A stretch of 6,225 bases of DNA from Alphaproteobacteria bacterium. GTDB lineage: Bacteria; Pseudomonadota; Alphaproteobacteria; GCA-2731375. Where the stretch lies: the NCBI GenBank assembly GCA_028281075.1, contig JANQKO010000621.1, forward strand, positions 1-6,225, written 5' to 3'. The notes beneath the pieces are model-generated. The model saw only the letters and a program-made list of their open reading frames with translations, searched no databases and had not been told where the DNA came from. Below, piece after piece: positions 1 to 4,880 of this stretch. Made by a program: the position numbers and the translations under genes. Position 1 is the stretch's first letter; each line of letters begins with the position of its first letter.

Positions 1-322
1 AGGCGACATCGGTATGCCAGAAGGCCGCGCCCTCGTAGACGCCGAGCGGCCGGTCGCCGTCGAACACGTTCGACAGCATCAGGATCGCCGGATGGCCCCG
101 CATGCGCAGGTGGTCGAGGAAATGCGGCCGCTGGTCGCCGAAATTCCTGGTAAACGCATCGAAGTCCTCGAAGGCCAGCTTCTGATCGCGCATGACGACG
201 ATCTGGTGGCGGTGAAAGACGTCCAGGATCTCGCGCACCGTGGCGTCTTCCAGCGGCCGCGACAGATCGATCCCGGAGATTTCCGCGCCGAACGGACCGG
301 GCAGCGGCTGCACCGAAAGCAT
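1..322 (-). CDS. TauD/TfdA-family Fe(II)/2-oxoglutarate-dependent dioxygenase, N-terminal part (gene runs off the left edge)
   Basis: The minus-strand frame opens with ATG at 322-320 and stays open to base 1, giving 107 residues. It starts MLSVQPLPGPFGAEISGIDL, the N-terminus typical of taurine/alpha-ketoglutarate dioxygenases, followed by the family pattern HQIVVMRDQ and the segment FGDQRPHF. The last residues are FWHTDVA. H103 and D105 form the HxD half of the iron-binding 2-His-1-carboxylate triad; the distal His and the oxoglutarate-binding Arg lie outside the window. Family members are about 280 residues long, so roughly 60% is missing. A GGGAGG ribosome site lies 6 nt before the ATG. 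The gene follows the ketopantoate-reductase-like gene by 47 bp on the same strand, so the two are probably cotranscribed. The family hydroxylates sulfonates, aryloxyacids, carnitine precursors and other small acids. The substrate cannot be told from this fragment, so 'taurine' should not be assumed. It is a soluble cytoplasmic enzyme. Confidence 0.9.
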   Translation of the reverse strand, partial: MLSVQPLPGPFGAEISGIDLSRPLEDATVREILDVFHRHQIVVMRDQKLAFEDFDAFTRNFGDQRPHFLDHLRMRGHPAILMLSNVFDGDRPLGVYEGAAFWHTDVA

Positions 323-369
323 TCTTGACCTCCCAGGGATATGCGTTGTCGCTGAATTATGCGGCAGGT

Positions 370-1302
370 CTAGCCGGGCCGTCCATCCTTGCCGGCATAG
401 GGGCCGAGCACGGCCAGCGCCGTGTCATGGAACGGCGTCGGCACGCCGAGCTCGCGGCCGAGCCGGACGACGGCGCCGGAAAGCGACTCGATCTCGATGC
501 GGTTGCCGCGTTCCAGGTCGGTCAGCATCGACGACGAGGTCGCCGGATCGGCGACGGTCTCGGCGAAATGCAGCGCCTTCGCCACCTCGTCGTCGGCCAG
601 CGCCACGCCCCTGGCCCGGGCGACGGCGAAGACCTCTTCCATACCCCGCCGGTAGACCGCCCGCACCGCCGGCCGCGACAGCATGGTGCCGAGCGCGTAG
701 CGGCCAAGGCAGCAGAGCGCGGCGAAGGTCGACTGCACGAGGAACTTGCGCCAGACCTCGACTTCGATGTCGTCGCGCAAAGCCATGTCGATGCCGGCCG
801 CCTCGCCGGCGTCGCGCAGAGCGATGGCGCGCGGCGTCTCGGCGCCGTCGAGCTCGCCGAAGACGAAGCGGTTGACGGGCCCGGTGTGGCGGATGACGCC
901 GGGCTCGGCGACGACGGCCGGCAGGTAGGTGATACCGTCCAACACGCGGTCGCGACCGAAGCGGGCGGCCAGGATCTCGGCGCTCTCGACGCCGTTCTGG
1001 AAGCTGACGATGGCGGTGTCCGGGCCGACCATGGGCACCATACGTTCGGCGGCGTCGGTCAGATCGAAGTTCTTCACCGTCACCACGACCCAGTCGACCG
1101 GACCGATCTCGGCCGGATCGTCGATCGCCCGCACGGGATTAACCGTGACGTCGCCGCGCTCGCTCAGCACCCGCAAGCCATCGGCGCGCATCGCCGCCAA
1201 ATGCGGCCCGCGGGCGATGAAGACGACCTCCTGCCCAGCCGCCGCCAGCAGCGCCCCGAAATACCCGCCGATGGCGCCGGCCCCCATGATCGCGATACGC
1301 AT
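370..1302 (-). CDS. Ketopantoate reductase (PanE/ApbA) family NADP-dependent 2-oxoacid reductase, probably a paralogue rather than true PanE
   Basis: This 310-residue protein has the usual family length (about 300). The N-terminal Rossmann domain begins MRIAIMGAGAIGGYFGALLA, with the dinucleotide loop GAGAIG at 7-12. K77 (VTVKNFD) and N103 (FQNG) match the cofactor/substrate Lys and Asn of E. coli PanE. The C-terminal helical domain has WRKF with K186 at the catalytic Lys position, and the segment SSSMLTDLERGNRIEIESLSG-like (257-276) with E270 at the catalytic Glu position. By my alignment the two E. coli substrate Asn residues after the catalytic Lys (Asn180, Asn184) are Q190 and A194 here. 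Together with its place in a catabolic cluster, this suggests a 2-oxoacid other than ketopantoate. The start is a choice: GTG at 1311 would add three residues, but ATG at 1302 gives the canonical N-terminus and has AAGGG 8 nt upstream. It is probably the first gene of a unit with the downstream dioxygenase. Confidence 0.9.
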   Translation of the reverse strand: MRIAIMGAGAIGGYFGALLAAAGQEVVFIARGPHLAAMRADGLRVLSERGDVTVNPVRAIDDPAEIGPVDWVVVTVKNFDLTDAAERMVPMVGPDTAIVSFQNGVESAEILAARFGRDRVLDGITYLPAVVAEPGVIRHTGPVNRFVFGELDGAETPRAIALRDAGEAAGIDMALRDDIEVEVWRKFLVQSTFAALCCLGRYALGTMLSRPAVRAVYRRGMEEVFAVARARGVALADDEVAKALHFAETVADPATSSSMLTDLERGNRIEIESLSGAVVRLGRELGVPTPFHDTALAVLGPYAGKDGRPG

Positions 1303-1341
1303 ACCGAACACCCTTCAATCCTGCCACTATCGAAGGTCTGG

Positions 1342-1369
1342 ATTATAGGGAACGGACAAGCTCCATGAA
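1342..1369 (-). promoter_or_regulatory. Candidate sigma-70 promoter for the reductase/dioxygenase unit
   Basis: Read on the minus strand, 1347-1342 is a perfect TATAAT. A weak TTCATG (3 of 6 matches to TTGACA) lies at 1369-1364, giving a 16-bp spacer. Transcription would start near 1335 and leave a leader of about 30 nt before the ATG at 1302. The -10 box is convincing in such GC-rich DNA. The -35 is poor, so an activator may be needed or the match may be chance. Confidence 0.4.
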
Positions 1370-1446
1370 TGAATTGTCGATCCAATCGCGCACCTGGTCG
1401 AACGGAAGCGGATCAGGACCTTCGCCTGCGAAAACCTAACTTCTTG

Positions 1447-1530
1447 GTCATTGCCGGACTTGATCCGGCAATCCAGTGAGCCCTTGCCCAAAGCATCACT
1501 CTGGATCACCGGGTCAAGCCCGGTGATGAC
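1447..1530. repeat. Pair of mirror-image palindromic repeat units (dispersed intergenic repeat, REP-like)
   Basis: Two 30-bp units lie in opposite orientation, at 1447-1476 and 1501-1530, with 24 bp between them. Each unit is itself a hairpin. Unit 1 has the 9-bp stem attgccgga/tccggcaat (1450-1458 with 1464-1472) and loop cttga. Unit 2 has the 9-bp stem atcaccggg/cccggtgat (1505-1513 with 1519-1527) and loop tcaag. The reverse complement of unit 2 matches unit 1 at 24 of 30 positions, sharing the frame gtcat...atccag and the loop. The six differences are three paired changes, each keeping a stem base pair. Palindromes with a ccgg-cttga-ccgg core are abundant between genes in many alphaproteobacteria. 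In RNA each unit, or the pair together, could fold and act as a terminator or stability element between the divergent units. Confidence 0.8.
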
Positions 1531-1604
1531 ATGGTGGGACGACTAACGATTGAATTGCACGGTCATAAATCGAAGCCAGCTTTTTATCTTGTAGGAAAGA
1601 CGTC

Positions 1605-1892
1605 ATGCAGATGCACAATCCACCACATCCGGGCGAAGTCATCCGCGAGTTCTGCCTCGAGCCTTTGAGCTTGACCGTGACCAGGGCAGCGGCGGGATTG
1701 GGCGTATCTCGCAAGACCTTGTCCGAGCTGTTGAATGGCCGATCCGGCGTTTCGCCGGAAATGGCGATACGGCTCGCCAAAGCGTTTGGCGGCAGCCCGG
1801 AGAGTTGGCTGACGCAGCAGATGCACTATGATCTTTGGCACGCACAGCAGCGGGCGCGTAGTATCAAGGTCGACAGGTTTAAGGCGGCCTAA
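1605..1892 (+). CDS. HigA/VapI-family antitoxin-like helix-turn-helix protein without a partner toxin gene
   Basis: This 95-residue protein has the normal HigA length. It starts MQMHNPPHPGEVIREF, where the HPGE motif near residue 8 is a hallmark of HigA-type addiction-module antidotes. An XRE/Cro-type DNA-binding domain follows: residues about 24-44 (VTRAAAGLGVSRKTLSELLNG) form the helix-turn-helix, then SGVSPEMAIRLAKAFGGSPESWL and a C-terminal helix beginning LTQQMHYDLWHAQ. Such proteins bind and neutralise the HigB/RelE-fold mRNA interferase and repress their own promoter. In canonical operons higB lies just upstream, but here the upstream 300 bp has no toxin gene and the downstream gene is an acyl-CoA dehydrogenase 42 bp away. 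AGGAAAG at 1593-1599, 5 nt from the ATG, supports the start at 1605; ATG at 1611 is the alternative. It may be an orphan antitoxin recruited as a local repressor or left over from a decayed module. Confidence 0.9.
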   Translation: MQMHNPPHPGEVIREFCLEPLSLTVTRAAAGLGVSRKTLSELLNGRSGVSPEMAIRLAKAFGGSPESWLTQQMHYDLWHAQQRARSIKVDRFKAA

Positions 1893-1934
1893 CTGCTCCG
1901 CGCCCGCCTTTCACGCCCAAAGGATTAGATCAGC

Positions 1935-3086
1935 ATGCAGTCGTTTCGGTTCGAGCCCTGCGAATTGCCGCCGGCGGCGGAAGCCTTGCGGCAGGAGGTA
2001 CGCGATTTCCTGGCCGAGACGCTGCCCGACTATCCGGCGGTGAAGCGGGCCGAGAGCTGGGCCGGCTTCGATCCGGACTTCAGCCGCAAGCTGGGCGCCC
2101 GCGGCTGGATCGGCATGACCTGGCCGGCCGACTATGGCGGCGGCGGGCGCAGCTTCTTCGAGCGCTACGTGGTGCTGGAGGAACTGCTGGCGGCCGGCGC
2201 CCCGGTCGGCGCGCACTGGGTGGCGGACCGGCAGAGCGGGCCGCTGCTCTTGCGCTATGGCAGCGAGGAACAGCGCCGGCGGCTGCTGCCGCCGATCATC
2301 CGGGGCGAGAGCTATTTCGGCATCGGCATGAGCGAGCCGGATTCGGGCTCGGACCTGGCCTCGATCCGCACGCGGGCCGACAAGGTCGACGGCGGCTGGG
2401 TCGTGAACGGCGCCAAGGTCTGGACCAGCAACGCGCACCAGGCGCACTACCTGATCGCGCTGTTCCGGTCCGATCCCAAGGCCGAGGAACGCCATGCCGG
2501 CATGTCGCAGTTCCTGGTCGACCTGAAGAACACCGAGGGCCTGACGGTGCGGCCGATCCGCAACCTCGCCGGCGAGGAACATTTCAACGAAGTCGTGTTC
2601 GAGGACGCCTTCGTGCCGGACGACATGCTGGTCGGCAATGCCGGCGACGGCTGGAAGCAGGTGGTCTCCGAGCTCGCCTTCGAGCGCTCCGGCCCCGAGC
2701 GCTACCTCAGCAGCTACCAGCTTATCGTCGAGCTGATCCGGGAAGCGAGCCAGGCCCCCGGCGAGAGCCATGCCGTCGCCATCGGCCGGCTGGTAGCGCG
2801 CCTCTCGACCCTGCGGCAGATGTCACTGTCAGTCGCGGGCAAGCTGCAGGCCGGCGACGATCCCGCGCTGGAAGCCTCGGTGGTCAAGGACCTCGGCAAC
2901 AGTTTCGAGCAGTCGATCCCGCAGATCGTGCACGAGCTGTCCGACAGCGAGCCGTCGATGGACGGCGACGGCGACTTCTCCCAGGTGCAGGCCTACCTGA
3001 CCCAGGTAACGCCGTCCTTTTCGCTGCGCGGCGGCACGCGGGAAATATTGCGCGGCATCATCGCGCGGGGGCTGGGCTTGAGATGA
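1935..3086 (+). CDS. Acyl-CoA dehydrogenase, subunit with the catalytic Glu and substrate-loop motifs (FadE-like)
   Basis: The protein has 383 residues, a usual length for acyl-CoA dehydrogenases, which oxidise acyl-CoA to 2-enoyl-CoA with FAD and pass electrons to ETF. The N-terminal helical domain spans about 1-125 (GWIGMTWPADYGGGG at 57-71). The middle beta domain carries the signature GMSEPDSGSDLAS at 131-143 and GAKVWTSNA at 159-167. The C-terminal domain ends RGGTREILRGIIARGLGLR. The position of the medium-chain-enzyme catalytic Glu, just before the GT of this motif, is glycine (G366). E250 in LAFERSG is a good candidate for the base, matching the position used by isovaleryl-CoA and FadE26/FadE29-type enzymes. 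The usual C-terminal RxxFGxxxxxxQ flavin motif is absent, but the next gene has it. AGGA sits 10 nt before the ATG. The stop overlaps the next start by 4 bp (ATGA), implying translational coupling. The substrate is unknown. Confidence 0.93.
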   Translation: MQSFRFEPCELPPAAEALRQEVRDFLAETLPDYPAVKRAESWAGFDPDFSRKLGARGWIGMTWPADYGGGGRSFFERYVVLEELLAAGAPVGAHWVADRQSGPLLLRYGSEEQRRRLLPPIIRGESYFGIGMSEPDSGSDLASIRTRADKVDGGWVVNGAKVWTSNAHQAHYLIALFRSDPKAEERHAGMSQFLVDLKNTEGLTVRPIRNLAGEEHFNEVVFEDAFVPDDMLVGNAGDGWKQVVSELAFERSGPERYLSSYQLIVELIREASQAPGESHAVAIGRLVARLSTLRQMSLSVAGKLQAGDDPALEASVVKDLGNSFEQSIPQIVHELSDSEPSMDGDGDFSQVQAYLTQVTPSFSLRGGTREILRGIIARGLGLR

Positions 3087-4132
3087 GCGAGCTGCGCAAT
3101 ATCCTGGCCGACACGGTCGACCGGCTGCTGACCGATCTGGTCGAGCGGCCGACGCTCGAATCCGCCGAGGGCGGCGACTGGCCGCAGGACCTGTGGCACG
3201 GCCTGACGGATGCCGGGCTGACCCAGCCGCTGGTGCCCGAGGACCAGGGCGGCGTCGGCGCCGCCTGGGGCGACGCCTTCGAGGTACTGCACGCCGCCGG
3301 CCGGCATGCCGCGCCGGTGCCGCTGGCCGAGACCATCGTCGCCGGCTGGCTGCTGTCGCGGTCCGGTATGGAGGTGCCGCAGGGCGCGATGACGTTGGCC
3401 CCGGTGCGGCCGGACGAACGCTTGTCGCTGACGACGAACAACACCTTGGATGGCGCGGCGCGGCGGGTGCCCTGGGGCGGCCAAGCCCGGCATATCGTGG
3501 CGCTGGCGCAGGCCGACGACGGCCTGCGGGTCGTGCGGATTGAAGGCGGCAGCGCCGCCGTGGAAGACGGCGAGAACATGGCGCGGGAGACGCGCAGCGA
3601 TCTCAATTTCGACGCGACGCCCGTCGCGGAGGCGACGCCGGCCGGCGACGGCATCACGGCCGAGACAATCTGGCATCTCGGCGCCATGGTTCGGTCGGCG
3701 CAGATGGCGGGCGCGCTCGCCCGGCTGCTGGCGGACTCCGTCGCCTATGCCAACGACCGGGTGCAGTTCGGCCGGCCGATCGGCAAGTTCCAGGCGATCC
3801 AGCAGCAGCTCGCCGAGCTCGCCGGCGAAAGCGCCGCCGCGGCCGCCGCCGCCGAGGCCGCCTTCCATGCCGCCGACCGCGGCGCGGCCGAGTTCGAGAT
3901 CGCGGCGGCCAAGATCCGCGCCGGCGAGGCCGCCGGCATCGGCGCCCGGATCGCGCATCAGGTGCATGGCGCCATCGGCTTCACCTACGAGCACCACCTG
4001 CATTACCTGACGCGGCGGCTGTGGTCCTGGCGCAGCGAGTTCGGCTCGGAGAGGCACTGGGCCGAACGGCTCGGCCGCGCCGTCGCCGGCCGTGGCGCGG
4101 ATGCGCTCTGGGGCGACGTTACCGCCCGCTAA
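3083..4132 (+). CDS. Acyl-CoA dehydrogenase-like partner subunit carrying the flavin-binding RxxFG motif
   Basis: At 349 residues it is shorter than the usual 380-400. The N-terminal domain is recognisable (WHGLTDAGLTQPLVPEDQGGVG at about 38-59, broken here as LTDAGLTQPLVPEDQGG). The middle domain (about 100-185) is reduced and lacks the SEP..GSD signature. The C-terminal helical domain is strongly conserved: ANDRVQFGRPIGKFQAIQQQ at 223-242, where R226 and Q240 fit the motif that contacts the FAD of a neighbouring subunit. An alanine-rich helix (251-260) and QVHGAIGFTYEHHLHYLTRR at 293-312 follow. The last segment matches partner subunits of heteromeric bacterial dehydrogenases such as the mycobacterial FadE26-27 and FadE28-29 pairs. 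The start overlaps the upstream stop as ATGA, so the two are made together and probably form an alpha2beta2 complex. Its 3' end is 9 bp from the convergent TetR gene. Alone it is unlikely to be active. Confidence 0.92.
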   Translation: MSELRNILADTVDRLLTDLVERPTLESAEGGDWPQDLWHGLTDAGLTQPLVPEDQGGVGAAWGDAFEVLHAAGRHAAPVPLAETIVAGWLLSRSGMEVPQGAMTLAPVRPDERLSLTTNNTLDGAARRVPWGGQARHIVALAQADDGLRVVRIEGGSAAVEDGENMARETRSDLNFDATPVAEATPAGDGITAETIWHLGAMVRSAQMAGALARLLADSVAYANDRVQFGRPIGKFQAIQQQLAELAGESAAAAAAAEAAFHAADRGAAEFEIAAAKIRAGEAAGIGARIAHQVHGAIGFTYEHHLHYLTRRLWSWRSEFGSERHWAERLGRAVAGRGADALWGDVTAR

Positions 4133-4141
4133 CGGATCGCG

Positions 4142-4759
4142 TTACGCCGGCTTTCGGCCGAGGACGTGCGGCAGGGATTCCCGCCACATGGCCAGGATGT
4201 TGTTGAAGTAGTCCTCGTCGTCGCGCAGCACGGTGTGCAGGCACATGCCCCGCATCAGGCACAGCATCATGTCCAGCACCACGGTCGCCTTTTCCTGGCC
4301 GATGCCGGCGTTCCGCGACAGCTCGGACCAGATCTCGTCCAGGTGCCGCTGATAGGCGCGCCCCAACGGCATCAGCGCGCGATAGAGCTTCTCGTCGGTA
4401 CGCGCGGCGGACAGGTAGTCGAGCGAGATGATGAACAGGCGCCGGTTGTCGTATTCCCAGAGCCGGTCGAGCACGTCCTCGATCGTCGCCTCGCCGGCGC
4501 TCACCTGCTCGGACAGCTTTTCGATGTTGCCGATGGCGCGGTTCAGCAGGAACTCGACCGCCGCCACGATCAGGTCGAACTTGGATTCATAGTGATGACT
4601 GAGCGCCCCGCGCGACACGCCGGCGCGCCGGGCGATGGCCGCCGTCGAGGCATCGGCGATGCCGTCTTCCTCCATCACGTCGAGCGTGGCGTTGAGGATC
4701 TTGGCCTTGGTCTCCGCCGTCCGCTCCTCCTGCGTCCGTCGTTTCCTGGTCTTCAGCAT
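4142..4759 (-). CDS. TetR/AcrR-family transcriptional regulator
   Basis: This 205-residue protein has the typical family length. A basic N-terminal arm (MLKTRKRRTQEERTAET) precedes the DNA-binding domain: helix 1 KAKILNATLDVMEEDGIADA (18-37), then the helix-turn-helix STAAIARRAGVSRGALSHHY at 38-57 and the SKFDLI cap at 59-64. Residues about 70-200 are the all-helical ligand-binding and dimerisation domain, for which no ligand can be read. The BetI-like layout and the strongly acidic, Leu/Met-rich C-terminal half suit a small-metabolite sensor. The gene is divergent from the M24-fold gene and convergent with the acyl-CoA dehydrogenase pair. A palindrome of TetR-operator type lies in the shared upstream region at 4792-4815, so autorepression and control of the M24-fold gene are the simplest reading. 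AGGA lies about 7 nt before the ATG at 4759. Confidence 0.94.
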   Translation of the reverse strand: MLKTRKRRTQEERTAETKAKILNATLDVMEEDGIADASTAAIARRAGVSRGALSHHYESKFDLIVAAVEFLLNRAIGNIEKLSEQVSAGEATIEDVLDRLWEYDNRRLFIISLDYLSAARTDEKLYRALMPLGRAYQRHLDEIWSELSRNAGIGQEKATVVLDMMLCLMRGMCLHTVLRDDEDYFNNILAMWRESLPHVLGRKPA

Positions 4760-4789
4760 CGATCCGTCCTGAATCCGTCGCGGGCTCTA

Positions 4790-4819
4790 TTTACATACCG
4801 GCCGGTTGGTTTGTAGCAT
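4790..4819 (+). promoter_or_regulatory. Candidate promoter for the M24-fold gene, overlapping the TetR operator
   Basis: TTTACA at 4790-4795 matches the -35 consensus at 5 of 6 bases. TAGCAT at 4814-4819 matches the -10 at 4 of 6, with an 18-bp spacer. The palindrome at 4792-4815 fills the spacer, so a bound dimer would exclude RNA polymerase. Transcription would begin near 4826, leaving a leader of about 55 nt that contains the hairpin ccggtc-ggga-gaccgg (4829-4844). Confidence 0.35.
4792..4815. promoter_or_regulatory. Candidate operator for the divergent TetR-family regulator
   Basis: This is a 24-bp imperfect palindrome with half-sites tacataccggcc and ggttggtttgta. Nine of the twelve opposed positions pair; mismatches are 4796/4811, 4800/4807 and 4801/4806. 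It lies between the regulator start (4759) and the M24-fold start (4881). The centre also holds a perfect 10-bp palindrome, accggccggt, at 4797-4806. An ATACCGnCCGGTnGGTAT-like design is common among TetR-family operators. A looser related sequence, atccggtccggtcgg, at 4822-4836 could be a second, weaker site. Binding is inferred, not shown. Confidence 0.6.
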
Positions 4820-4828
4820 GTATCCGGT

Positions 4829-4844
4829 CCGGTCGGGAGACCGG
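4829..4844 (+). promoter_or_regulatory. Small hairpin in the leader of the M24-fold gene
   Basis: A perfect 6-bp inverted repeat, ccggtc and gaccgg, surrounds a ggga tetraloop. It lies in the predicted untranslated leader, 36 bp before the chosen start codon. It could be a folded leader element or part of a second regulator site. No U-run follows, so it is not a terminator. Confidence 0.35.
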
Positions 4845-4869
4845 TACGCGTTCCCGCCGCAACCGCACC

Positions 4870-4875
4870 AGGGGA
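4870..4875 (+). promoter_or_regulatory. Ribosome binding site that decides the M24-fold start
   Basis: AGGGGA ends 5 nt before the ATG at 4881, good spacing for initiation there. The ATG at 4875 abuts the purine run and could not use it. The in-frame TTG at 4806 lies upstream of the predicted transcription start. Confidence 0.6.
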
Positions 4876-4880
4876 TGGAT

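Larger units (their letters stand above)
1303..1604. other. Intergenic gap of about 300 bp between divergent units: promoter and palindromic repeats, no gene
   Basis: The stretch separates the leftward reductase/dioxygenase unit from the rightward higA-like gene. It contains the minus-strand promoter near 1342-1369 and the hairpin pair at 1447-1530. The 3' part (about 1545-1600) is AT-rich, with TTTTTATCTT just before the ribosome site, and probably carries the promoter of the higA-like gene. I could not fix a convincing -35/-10 pair there. Short open frames on both strands have no ribosome sites or recognisable domains. The region is visibly less GC-rich than its coding neighbours. Confidence 0.6.

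Noticed and set aside
325..1368. Long plus-strand open frame opposite the reductase gene
   Set aside because: It is antisense to a clear PanE-family protein. Its translation is low-complexity and rich in Arg, Gly, Asp and His, with no domain: the usual shadow of GC-rich coding DNA.
1327..1509. Small minus-strand open frame whose translation contains LDCRIKSGND
   Set aside because: That peptide comes from translating the dispersed palindromic repeat. It is a familiar false peptide in annotated proteobacterial genomes. There is no ribosome site or domain.
1911..2771. Minus-strand open frame of 286 codons across the first acyl-CoA dehydrogenase
   Set aside because: The opposite strand encodes a complete family protein with conserved motifs. 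The antisense translation has no recognisable fold.
2993..4057. Minus-strand open frame of 354 codons across the second acyl-CoA dehydrogenase
   Set aside because: It is an antisense shadow. Composition follows the third-position G/C of the real gene.
4130..4144. Palindrome taacg-gatcg-cgtta spanning both convergent stop codons
   Set aside because: A 5-bp stem largely made of two facing stop codons with no T-run is too weak to call a bidirectional terminator.
4806..4880. N-terminal extension of the M24-fold protein from the TTG at 4806
   Set aside because: The extension overlaps the predicted operator and promoter, has no ribosome site, and does not resemble the family N-terminus. The ATG at 4881 has AGGGGA at good spacing.
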